Source: Lewinellaceae bacterium (GTDB lineage: Bacteria; Bacteroidota; Bacteroidia; Chitinophagales; Saprospiraceae). Taken from it: a DNA stretch of 64,000 nucleotides. Below, piece by piece: positions 1 through 7,847 of the stretch. The DNA lies in assembly GCA_016719605.1 (NCBI GenBank), contig JADJYW010000006.1, positions 1 through 64,000 of the forward strand. Reading direction: 5' to 3'. The notes under the pieces are model-generated. The model saw nothing but the letters and a program-made list of their open reading frames with translations, was not told the origin of the DNA and did no database searches. Position 1 is the first letter of the stretch. Each line of letters starts with the position of its first letter. The translations under genes and the position numbers were made by a program.

Positions 1-2
1 CG

Positions 3-1544
3 CAAGCCGGATGCCCCGGCTTAGCCGGTGGCGCGGGCACTGCGCAGCAAGTTTCCCTGACGGTAAACCTGACGGCGACCCACCCGCCTTGTTTCGGCAC
101 ACGCGGCACCGTGCAGGCAAACGCCGGCAGCAACTTTACGCCACTTTCTTTTTCCTGGAATACCGGCGCAGGCCAGCCATTCGTCACGAACCAACCGGCG
201 GGCATCTACACCGTGACCGTAACAACCCCGCAGGGTTGCTCGCAGGTCGCCACCGCAGCATTGATCGAACCGCCGCTGCTGACTTCGGCTATTGGCAATG
301 TGGTCAATATCAATTGCTATACCCCCATCGGCAGCGCCGACTTGAGCGCCCAGGGCGGCACCCCACCCTACCAGTACGCCTGGAATAATGGCGGCCAGCA
401 GACCCAAAATGTGTTTGTCGCCGGCGGCACCTATACCGTCACCGTCACCGATGCCAACCAGTGTACCGCCGTGGCCAGCGCAGCCGTAGCACAAAATACC
501 ACACCGCCAACCGCAGCCGCAGCCGCCAACGAAGCGATTACCTGCAACACCCCGGAAGTGCTGCTCAGTAGCGCGGGATCGTCGGCAGGAACCAATTTTA
601 TTTACACCTGGAGCACACAAAACGGCAGTATCGTGAGCGATATGGAAGAACCTACCGCCACCGTGAATGCGCCCGGCGCCTACACGCTGCTGATTACCAA
701 TACGACAAACGGCTGCACTGCCGCTGCACAAGCCCTTGTGACTGAAAACACCAACTATCCCACCGCCCTCGACCTCCAGATTACCCAGCCCGGTTGCAAT
801 GACAAACCTGGCGCGGTGCAGGTTCAAGGCGTGCAAGGTGGTGCGGGGCCGTTTGTTTTTTCGATAAACGACGGCCAGGATTTTCTGACCCAGGATGTCT
901 TTGAAAATTTGACACCCGGCCAATACAGCATTGTCGTACAGGACATTAACGGTTGCGAGCACGAGCAGGTTTTTGTGCTCGTCCCGCCCGTGGAGCCCGA
1001 GGTGCAAATTGTGCCGGAAGTACAACTTGACTATGGCCAAACAGCCGAGCTGACGCTCCTGCTCAACGTGCCGGCCGAACAATTGGACAGCATCCTGTGG
1101 ACACCGCCAAGCGGTATTTCGACAACAAACCGGCCCGACGTGGTACTGGCTCGCCCGTTTGTCAACACCCTTTATACCGTGACGGTCGTGTCCAAAGAAG
1201 GGTGCCGCGACGAGGCCGAAGTGCTGATCCTTGTCGGCAAACCGCATATCTATGCGCCCAACGTATTCCGCCCGGGTAGTGCAGACGGGCTGAACAGCCA
1301 GTTCATGCTGTTTGCCCGGGACCAGGTGGTCAACCAGATCAGCCGTATGCAAATTTTTGACCGCTGGGGAAACCTGGTGTTCGGACGCGATAACATCCTG
1401 CTCAACGACAGCCGATCAGGCGGTTGGGACGGGCGTTATAAGGGGAAACTCCTCGAACCCGGCGTATTCACCTGGTGGGCCGACATCGAACTGGCCAGCG
1501 GTGAGCACATCTCCATGAAAGGTGATGTGACACTTGTTGATTGA
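3..1544 (+). CDS. T9SS-secreted SprB-like repeat protein, 3' part (CHU_C domain)
   Basis: The reading frame is open to the left edge, so this is the C-terminal 513 residues of a larger surface protein. It consists of Ig/SprB-like repeats, visible as recurring PAGIYTVTVT, GGTYTVTVTDANQC and PGQYSIVVQDINGCE strings. It ends in a gliding-motility-type C-terminal domain (CHU_C, type-B T9SS signal) that begins near IYAPNVFRPG and contains FDRWGNLVF and GGWDGRYKG. Proteins of this kind are exported through the outer membrane by the type IX secretion system and act as adhesins. The ligand cannot be told from sequence. The stop overlaps a region with no gene, and the next gene has its own promoter. 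Confidence 0.85.
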   Translation, partial: QAGCPGLAGGAGTAQQVSLTVNLTATHPPCFGTRGTVQANAGSNFTPLSFSWNTGAGQPFVTNQPAGIYTVTVTTPQGCSQVATAALIEPPLLTSAIGNVVNINCYTPIGSADLSAQGGTPPYQYAWNNGGQQTQNVFVAGGTYTVTVTDANQCTAVASAAVAQNTTPPTAAAAANEAITCNTPEVLLSSAGSSAGTNFIYTWSTQNGSIVSDMEEPTATVNAPGAYTLLITNTTNGCTAAAQALVTENTNYPTALDLQITQPGCNDKPGAVQVQGVQGGAGPFVFSINDGQDFLTQDVFENLTPGQYSIVVQDINGCEHEQVFVLVPPVEPEVQIVPEVQLDYGQTAELTLLLNVPAEQLDSILWTPPSGISTTNRPDVVLARPFVNTLYTVTVVSKEGCRDEAEVLILVGKPHIYAPNVFRPGSADGLNSQFMLFARDQVVNQISRMQIFDRWGNLVFGRDNILLNDSRSGGWDGRYKGKLLEPGVFTWWADIELASGEHISMKGDVTLVD

Positions 1545-1565
1545 CGGAAATCCGCGATTTGCTTC

Positions 1566-1573
1566 TACCTTTG
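1566..1573 (+). promoter_or_regulatory. Bacteroidota -7 promoter box TACCTTTG
   Basis: Exact match to TAnnTTTG. A TTG lies 22 bases upstream (1541-1543) in the -33 position. It predicts a transcript start near 1580, about 30 bases before the ATG at 1610, and so argues against the longer TTG-initiated frame from 1541. Confidence 0.55.
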
Positions 1574-1609
1574 GGCCGCATTTTTTTACCTCAACAACAA
1601 GTACATATC

Positions 1610-2122
1610 ATGTGGACCATGCTTGAAGGATTTCAACATTTGACTGCCGAAGAAATGGACACCCTGGTGTCCACGCCCGTCTGGATCACCGCTTTGATTG
1701 GTAGTGCCGACGGCGAAATTGACCACGATGAACGCAACTGGTCGGATCGGCTTATGCGTGCGCGTACCTACTCCATGCCGGGATTGGTCAGCGAATACTA
1801 CCGGGTAGTGGCCGAGGATTTTCTCGGAAAACTGGATCGCCTCATGGAGGTAATGCCCAACGACACCGATGCCCGCAGCACCGAACTGGCTGAAAAAATC
1901 GGCACGTCAAACCCGATTCTGGCCAAGTTGGACATTGAACTGGCTGCTACGCTATACAAGAGTTTTGCCGTACTGGCGAAAGAAACGGCGAAAGCCTCGG
2001 GCGGTTTTCTGCGCATCGGCTCAGTAAGCGCCGCCGAACACCAGTGGCTACACTTGCCCATGCTCACCCCGATCATAGTGCAAGGCGAAAACCCGAACGC
2101 TGTTTGGGAAGACGAAGAGTAA
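1610..2122 (+). CDS. small helical protein, weakly TerB-like
   Basis: A 170-residue soluble, mostly helical protein without signal peptide. The segment ALIGSADGEIDHDERNW near residue 27 resembles the acidic ADGxI...E motif at the start of TerB-like helical bundles, but the rest does not clearly match, so the family call is tentative. The ATG at 1610 is preferred over an in-frame TTG at 1541 because a good -7 box (1566-1573) lies between them and the TTG overlaps the preceding stop. It is monocistronic and ends at a strong hairpin shared with convergent folP. No function can be assigned. Confidence 0.6.
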   Translation: MWTMLEGFQHLTAEEMDTLVSTPVWITALIGSADGEIDHDERNWSDRLMRARTYSMPGLVSEYYRVVAEDFLGKLDRLMEVMPNDTDARSTELAEKIGTSNPILAKLDIELAATLYKSFAVLAKETAKASGGFLRIGSVSAAEHQWLHLPMLTPIIVQGENPNAVWEDEE

Positions 2123-2128
2123 TGTAAT

Positions 2129-2160
2129 GATCAGGGCGGCTCTTGCGGGCCGCCCTGATC
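2129..2160. terminator. bidirectional hairpin terminator
   Basis: A perfect 12-bp stem (GATCAGGGCGGC / GCCGCCCTGATC) around an 8-base loop lies between the convergent stops of the 1610-2122 gene and folP. It has no clear T tract, so it could act as a transcription block or as a 3'-end stabiliser for both transcripts. Confidence 0.65.
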
Positions 2161-2171
2161 GTTACAAAATT

Positions 2172-3017
2172 CTACGAATTGATTTGCTGGTGCAGGCGGA
2201 TCACTTCCACTGCCTCCCGCACGTCGTGTACCCGCAGGATACGCGCGTGCTGCTGCAACGCGACGACGTGCAGCGCCGTGGTGCCGTTCAGCGCCTTTTC
2301 AGGATTTACGTTCAGTACTTTGCAAATCATGGATTTTCGGGAAATGCCGGCCAGTACCGGCAGCCCGAGCACTGCAGAGAAAACGTGCATGTTTTTCAGC
2401 AGGGCATAGTTGTGCGCCACCGTTTTTCCAAAACCGAAACCGGGGTCGAGCACGATATCGCGTACACCAAGATCGCGTAGTTTCCCTGCCTCCCGAATAA
2501 AAAAATCGAGCACCTCCTGTACCACATCCGTGTATTCAGGCGCCTGCTGCATAGTGCGCGGCGTACCCTGGGCATGCATGAGAATGTACGGGCAGCCCTG
2601 CCTGGCTACGGTTGGGTACAGCGCGGCATCCCGGCTGCCGGCGGAAATATCATTGATAATAGATGCCCCGGCCGCTATGGCGGCCTCGGCGACGGAGGCC
2701 CGCCAGGTGTCCACGGACAGCATCGCGTCCGGAAAATGCCGCAGCACGGTTTCTATAGCCGGCAGCACCCGGCTTTTTTCCACATCCTCCGGCACTTCTT
2801 CGGCGCCCGGCCGCGAAGAAGCACCGCCGATATCGAGCAAAGCAGCCCCGTCCGACAGCATTTGCTCCGCCTGGCGCAGCACGGCGTCCATCGAGGCCAG
2901 CCTTCCACCATCGTAAAAAGAATCCGGGGTAACATTCAGGATACCCATCACCACAGGCGCGGAAAGGTCGAGCAACCGGCCCCGGCAGTTGAGCGCGTAC
3001 AAAAACGAATCGTCCAT
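2172..3017 (-). CDS. folP: dihydropteroate synthase
   Basis: A 281-residue cytoplasmic enzyme joining p-aminobenzoate to 6-hydroxymethyl-dihydropterin diphosphate in folate synthesis. The DHPS signatures are present: MGILNVTPDSFYDGG near the N-terminus, then SSRPGAEEV, SVDTWRASVAE with IINDISAG, LDPGFGFGKT and GISRKS. The length is normal for the family. The frame can be extended upstream to 3158, but that extension is translated tRNA sequence. The real start is the ATG at 3017 (MDDSFLYALN). It lies 60 bases downstream of tRNA-Ser on the same strand with no terminator between them, so cotranscription with the tRNA is likely. Confidence 0.95.
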   Translation of the reverse strand: MDDSFLYALNCRGRLLDLSAPVVMGILNVTPDSFYDGGRLASMDAVLRQAEQMLSDGAALLDIGGASSRPGAEEVPEDVEKSRVLPAIETVLRHFPDAMLSVDTWRASVAEAAIAAGASIINDISAGSRDAALYPTVARQGCPYILMHAQGTPRTMQQAPEYTDVVQEVLDFFIREAGKLRDLGVRDIVLDPGFGFGKTVAHNYALLKNMHVFSAVLGLPVLAGISRKSMICKVLNVNPEKALNGTTALHVVALQQHARILRVHDVREAVEVIRLHQQINS

Positions 3018-3077
3018 AGCAGAAATAAAAAACTGGCTTCCAGCGGTTTGAGGCGCCAAAAGCCAGTGTGAGGTTTG

Positions 3078-3164
3078 CGGAGGAGGAGGGATTCGAACCC
3101 CCGGTACCCTTTCGAGTACGCCGGTTTTCAAGACCAGTGCATTCAACCACTCTGCCACTCCTCC
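3078..3164 (-). tRNA. tRNA-Ser (anticodon UGA)
   Basis: An 87-nt cloverleaf on the minus strand. The acceptor stem GGAGGAG pairs with CTCCTCC, the anticodon loop CTTGAAA carries TGA (plus-strand positions 3128-3130), a long variable arm typical of tRNA-Ser is present, and the T-loop is GTTCGAATC. The 3' CCA is not encoded; the bases after the discriminator G are CAA. It reads the UCA codon family. Confidence 0.95.
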
Positions 3165-3174
3165 AAAGTGGTCG

Positions 3175-3182
3175 CAAAGGTA
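3175..3182 (-). promoter_or_regulatory. -7 promoter box TACCTTTG for tRNA-Ser and folP
   Basis: An exact TAnnTTTG match on the minus strand ends 11 bases before the mature tRNA 5' end, the expected distance for a tRNA promoter. No second promoter box is seen between the tRNA and folP. Confidence 0.6.
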
Positions 3183-3208
3183 TTAAAATTTGGAAACAGG
3201 AAATATGC

Positions 3209-4240
3209 TCAGTCGGACGCTACAACGGATGCCCGGGCGGGCACATCGAAGTTTTTGTCAATACTTTTGAAAAACGAGTCCAGATAGCGTGCCATCTCGG
3301 TTGATGTTTCGCGGTTGAGGTGTTTGGAGTTGCAAAGGTCATACAGGTCGCGTTGCGCACTTTTCAGCGTTTGTACCGCCTGCCGCAGCGCCTCCCGCGG
3401 AATACCGTTGGCCATCAGAAAGCGATCGCGCACGGTCATCAGCCCGCTTTCGGAGGAGGGACTGGCGTAGGGCGCCGCGACCAGACCCGAAAAATCAAAA
3501 TCATACGGCACGACAAGCACTCTGGAATCATCCGGGCGGATAAGCCGTACGTTGCGCATCATGGGTACGTCCCAGTCTGTGTTGCCGATCATGTACTGAA
3601 ATATGGCCACCAAGGCTGCCTGTTCGATGACCGTGCTGTCGTAAGGCATACCATATTGCTCGATCTGAATGCCTTTCAGACGGGCTGCCGTTTCTTCGTT
3701 ATCCTCCACCAAAAGCCCGAACATTTTTTTGCTGGACTTCTCCACATGGTTATCGCGGAGGGTGACCTGGACGAGACGCGCCCGAACGCAGTTGTTTGTC
3801 AGGCGCTCAAACATCCGGTAGATCAGGTACTCCTTAATGAGGAGTCGGTCGCCCCGGCCGTTGTCGAAGCAAGGCAATACGAGGCGCACCTCATTGAGCG
3901 TATCCAGCCCCTGTTCCAGAAGCATTTTCTTGGTAAACTTGATTTTGAGCGGCGGCACTTCTGCTGTTTTGCGGCGGAATTTGCCCTTGGGCTGCACTTT
4001 CACTACAAAGGACTGCCCATCGGCCAGCGTCAGCATCGCCGGCAAGTAGTCGGTGCTGTAGCGATTGACCATGATCGTGGTGAGGTCGGTCTCCAGGGTA
4101 ATTTCAGTCCCCTCTTGCGGCGTCAGATGTTCAAAAATAGTTTTCGGTTTTATGGAAATTTGTCCGAGCCCTTGAACAGCTACAAAAAGCATCAAGAAGA
4201 AAAGGCTAAAATACGCTGCGTATATTTTTTTCGCTACCAT
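3209..4240 (-). CDS. secreted CotH-kinase-like protein (tentative)
   Basis: A 343-residue protein with an N-terminal signal sequence (AYFSLFFLMLFVAVQGLGQ). The middle has a run resembling CotH-family atypical kinases. KGKFRRKTAEVPPLKIKF matches the part of that family where a basic R/K-rich strand precedes the substrate loop. GNTDWD near residue 219 and VPYDFDFSG near residue 244 resemble the catalytic Asn/Asp and metal-binding DxD motifs. CotH kinases phosphorylate secreted or surface proteins. The family call rests on motifs only. The ATG at 4240 is chosen over 4300 because it starts directly at the signal peptide and a -7 box sits upstream of it at 4302-4309. Confidence 0.55.
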   Translation of the reverse strand: MVAKKIYAAYFSLFFLMLFVAVQGLGQISIKPKTIFEHLTPQEGTEITLETDLTTIMVNRYSTDYLPAMLTLADGQSFVVKVQPKGKFRRKTAEVPPLKIKFTKKMLLEQGLDTLNEVRLVLPCFDNGRGDRLLIKEYLIYRMFERLTNNCVRARLVQVTLRDNHVEKSSKKMFGLLVEDNEETAARLKGIQIEQYGMPYDSTVIEQAALVAIFQYMIGNTDWDVPMMRNVRLIRPDDSRVLVVPYDFDFSGLVAAPYASPSSESGLMTVRDRFLMANGIPREALRQAVQTLKSAQRDLYDLCNSKHLNRETSTEMARYLDSFFKSIDKNFDVPARASVVASD

Positions 4241-4301
4241 GGTTGCGGAATTTGATGTGGTAAATCGGGTACATAAAACGTCATCCGAGACAATACCCAT
4301 G

Positions 4302-4309
4302 CAAATGTA
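4302..4309 (-). promoter_or_regulatory. -7 promoter box TACATTTG
   Basis: An exact TAnnTTTG match on the minus strand, about 62 bases upstream of the ATG at 4240. A CAA (TTG on the minus strand) at 4335-4337 may be the -33 element, though spacing is somewhat long. The rest of 4241-4494 shows no gene. Confidence 0.4.
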
Positions 4310-4494
4310 CCTGAAATTATATTCGGAACAGATTCAATAATCGAACCATAATCGGAATTATTGCAAACTTAACATCTCATTTCAGGATTATGTTCCTATT
4401 GCCTTGTGTTTACTGCCAAAAGAACGCAAAGAAATAAATCATCCATATTTGAACAACTGAAGCCTCCATCAGGGTACCGATACAGTGCGCAAAA

Positions 4495-7049
4495 CTAAAA
4501 ATTGAACTTTCGGAAAAAGTATCCTTTCAGCCATTCATTAACCATTGCGTAAGCCAATGTAATGCCCGCGAGCAGTAGCAGTAATGGCAGCGGCAGTGGT
4601 ACAAAATCAAATATTTCCATCGCCCAGGGCATATAAGGCAATGCAACGGCGCAAGTAGCAGTGGCTACTGTACTTATCCAGAGCCAGCGGCCCGGACGGC
4701 TGCGAAACACCGACCTGCGGGTGCGCACAACCAGTAAGATGACTAATTCGGTAAGCAGCGACTCGACAAACCACGCGGTCGGAACGTTGTTTCCGACACA
4801 TGCAGCCACCACAGCAGCACGCCGAAGGTGATATAATCGAACACGGAGCTGATCAAACCAAATACCACCATGAAATTCCGAATCATTCGGACATTCCATC
4901 GGCGCGGCTTTTCTACAAACTCCGGGTCAACGGCATCGTTGGCAATGGTCATCGCCGGAAAGTCGGACATGAAGTTATTAAGCAAAATTTGCTTGGGTAG
5001 AAGCGGTAAGAACAGCACCATGACAGAAAGGCCAGCCATACTCAACATATTGCCGAAGTTGGCGCTGGTGGTCGTAAATACATATTTCAGCGTATTGGCA
5101 AAGGTGCTGCGCCCTTGCAAAATCCCCTGTCGCAAGACATCCAGTGTTTTTTCCAGCAAAACAAAATCAGCAGTCTCCTTAGCAACATCCACGGCGCTAT
5201 CCACCGAAATACCTACGTCGGCGGCGTGTAGTGCCGGCGCGTCGTTGATGCCGTCGCCAAGATAACCCACTACATGACCGGCCTTTTGCAACGCGGTGAC
5301 GATCCGTTCTTTCTGGTCGGGATCTACCTCGGCAAAAATGGTTGTGCGACTGGCCATTTGCCACAACGCATCGTCGTTGATATGTTGCATTTCCGCGCCG
5401 GTCAGCACACCCGCCACTTCCAGTCCAACGGCCTCCGCTACATGCAGGGCGACCTGCCGGTTGTCGCCGGTAATGATCTTGAGCGATACGCCAAGGCGCT
5501 TCAGGTCAGCAATCGCTTCATCGGCATCTTCCTTGGGCGGATCGAAGAAAAGCAAAAATCCAGTGAAGGTCATATCGGACTCATCTGCTGCGGTGTATTC
5601 GGGCTTGGGCGCCACATCCCGAACCGCAAGGCCCAGTACCCGAAATCCCTTTGCGCTATAGCCCTCGAATAACACCTCCAGCGCAGTGCGGCGTGCATTG
5701 TCGAGTGCGCCCACCGTACCGTCCGGTTCGAGTACCCGATTACATACTTCCAGCACGCTGGAAAAAGCGCCCTTGGTGATCAAACGGAAATCGGCATCGG
5801 AGTGCTCCGTATTTTTCACGGCGATACTGAGCCGTTTTCGAATGAAGTCGTAAGGGATTTCCTCTGTTTTTTGATAGACGCGAATGTCCGGTTGTGCTTT
5901 CGCGGCAATAGCCTCGTCGAGCGGATTGGGCAAGCCGCTCTGAAAATGAGCATTCAGGCAGGCATCCAGGAGTACTGATTCCGAGGGGTTTCCGCAAGTA
6001 TCCAAAGCGCCGTCAAGTTGCACCACGCCTTGGGTGAGTGTGCCCGTTTTGTCGGTACACAGTACATCCATGCTGCCAAAATTTTCCAGGGCCGACAAAC
6101 GGCGCACGATCACGCCGCGCTTGGCCATGTGCATAGCACCCTTTGAGAGGGTCATGCTGAGGATAGCAGGCAACAATTCCGGCGCGATGCCGACGGCCAG
6201 AGCCACTGCGAAAAGCAGGGAATCAATGGGTGGTTTTTCTAAAAATACATTGACTGCAAAAACCAGGAGCACCAACAGCATCATTACCTGGGTGAGCAGG
6301 GTGCCAAAACGCCGGATGCCACGCTCAAAATCCGTTTCGATCGGCCGCAGTTTCAGACGTTCAGCAATATTGCCGTACACCGTATTTTTCCCGGTGTGTA
6401 CGACCAGCATGCGGGCCATACCGCTGCGTACATTGGAACCCATGAACACGCAGTTCGTACGCTGCGGAAGCGTGCTGTCTGCCGGCGTCACGCCAGGCTT
6501 TTTTTCCACTGGAAATGTTTCGCCGGTCAAGACGGCCTCGTTTACAAAGAAATCGTCGGCTTCCAACAGTATTCCGTCCGCCGGAATCAGGCTGCCGGCT
6601 GCCAACACCACAATATCACCGGGAACAATTTCCTCCACCGAAAGGGTACAGGGATGCCCACCGCGCAGCACCTCAATACGCAAAGTGACCCGCAAGCGAA
6701 GTTGCTCTATGGCATTTCCGGCATGGTACTCCTGCCAAAAACTCAACGAAGCACTGGCCAAAATGATGCCCAGCACAATGCCGGCATCCACGAGGGCGCC
6801 CGTAAACAGTGACACCAGCGCTGCAAAAATCAGAATCAATACCAGGGGACTTTTAAACTGCCGCAAGAACAATCGCAGGGGCCGAACAACGGAAGCCGCC
6901 TCCAGCCGGTTGGCGCCGTATCGGGCGAGGCGTTCCGAAGCAACTGCCGATGATATCCCGGATGCCGAGCTCTCCAACTCAACGAATAGCTCCGGTACTG
7001 TCCTGCTCCAGAATGCTCCGCTTGCTTGTTTTGCTATAGAATTCAGCAT
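4495..7049 (-). CDS. mgtA: magnesium-translocating P-type ATPase (frameshifted)
   Basis: A P-type (type IIIB) ATPase importing Mg2+ across the inner membrane. Present are the actuator motif LTGETFPVEKK, the phosphorylation motif DKTGTLTQ (Asp about residue 333), the hinge GDGINDAPAL near residue 596, and the Mg-transporter helices FAVALAVGIAPELLPAI and LPKQILLNNFMSDFPA. The frame breaks near 4777-4782: WWLHVSETTFR should continue into TAWFVESLLTELVILL, which lies in the next frame up to 4495. Restoring one base gives about 851 residues with a complete membrane domain. The start at 7049 (MLNSIAKQ) is preferred to longer frames because a -7 box lies at 7097-7104. It diverges from the SnoaL-like gene. 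Confidence 0.88.
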
Positions 7050-7096
7050 GGTTGTTCGATAACAGAATGACCAAAATAACTTTCTCACAAGATTCG

Positions 7097-7104
7097 CAAA
7101 CATA
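7097..7104 (-). promoter_or_regulatory. -7 promoter box TATGTTTG for the Mg2+ ATPase
   Basis: An exact TAnnTTTG match on the minus strand, 48 bases upstream of the ATG at 7049. No clear -33 element is seen. Confidence 0.45.
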
Positions 7105-7128
7105 TCCACAAAACTGCCGCACACCGAG

Positions 7129-7136
7129 TATATTTG
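7129..7136 (+). promoter_or_regulatory. -7 promoter box TATATTTG for the SnoaL-like lipoprotein
   Basis: An exact TAnnTTTG match. Its predicted transcript start near 7143 leaves only 4 bases before the ATG at 7147 but 16 before the ATG at 7159, supporting the latter. It faces away from the ATPase promoter, whose -7 box is only 24 bases away. Confidence 0.5.
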
Positions 7137-7158
7137 GCCAAACAAAATGCACGCGTTT

Positions 7159-7655
7159 ATGAAAAACTGGATCGTACTCGCTACCATGCCCTTGTGTATG
7201 GTATTCCTTAGCCAATGCACGGCCTCCCGCCACCTCCGCCTGGCCGAAAAAAATGCCGAAACCGTGCGCCTCTGGTTCGAGGAGGGCTGGAACAAAAACC
7301 GCAATGAAGAACTTCTGGAGCGCGTTTTTTCACCCGATTGGGCCGACGGCAACCCTCTGCGCCCCGACCAGACTACCGGTATCGAAGGTATGCGCGAATT
7401 TGTGCAATACTACGAGACGGCGTTCAAGGATGCCCATTTCACCATCACGCACCTGTTCGCTTCCGACAAGCAGGTGGCCATCCGCTACGAGGTAACCGCC
7501 ATCCACATCGGTTATGCCTTTGGAGTGCCACCCACGGGCAAAAATTCAATTCTACCGGCATCCTGATCTACGACATGAAGGACGGCCGGATACACCGAAC
7601 CTGGCAGGAACTCGACCTGATGGGTATCATCAAACAATTGAAACCGGAGGAGTGA
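7159..7655 (+). CDS. SnoaL-like lipoprotein (ester cyclase-like, frameshifted)
   Basis: The N-terminus MKNWIVLATMPLCMVFLSQC is a lipoprotein signal with lipobox Cys near residue 20. The body follows the SnoaL-like (NTF2 fold) ester-cyclase pattern: an early helix ending FEEGWNKNRNEE, FSPDWADGNP, GIEGMREFVQYYETAFKDAHFTI, then VPPTGK. The frame fails in an A5 run at 7540-7544. One more A gives PTGKKFNSTGILIYDMKDG followed by IHRTWQELDLMGIIKQL, the usual SnoaL ending (DGKI...W...D..GL..QL). The intact product would be about 165 residues. Its substrate is unknown and members of this fold are not all enzymes. Confidence 0.75.
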
Positions 7656-7725
7656 TCGAGTATTGGCGGCTGTTGCCAATGCACCGCCCTACTTTGTTCA
7701 AACAGCGGCTATACTTTTTACCTGC

Positions 7726-7742
7726 TTGCCAAAAATTGGCAA
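7726..7742. other. small perfect palindrome upstream of the DUF4397 gene
   Basis: TTGCCAA-AAA-TTGGCAA, 7-bp arms with a 3-base spacer, 106 bases before the start of the 7848 gene. Size and symmetry would suit a dimeric regulator site, but no regulator is encoded nearby. The rest of 7656-7847 holds only a weak TAGATTTC -7-like match. Confidence 0.3.
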
Positions 7743-7847
7743 AACCATTGCTTTTGTTCAATAGATTTCTGATCGAAAAGAACATGGTTAAACAAACTCT
7801 GTTTCATGCTCATTGCAAAACCGAGTTTTTAACCAATCTTCTTTATC

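Noticed and set aside
1541..1609. TTG-initiated longer form of the 1610 gene
   Set aside because: It overlaps the preceding stop and contains the -7 promoter box.
3018..3158. N-terminal extension of folP
   Set aside because: The extra residues are translation of tRNA-Ser and its downstream spacer.
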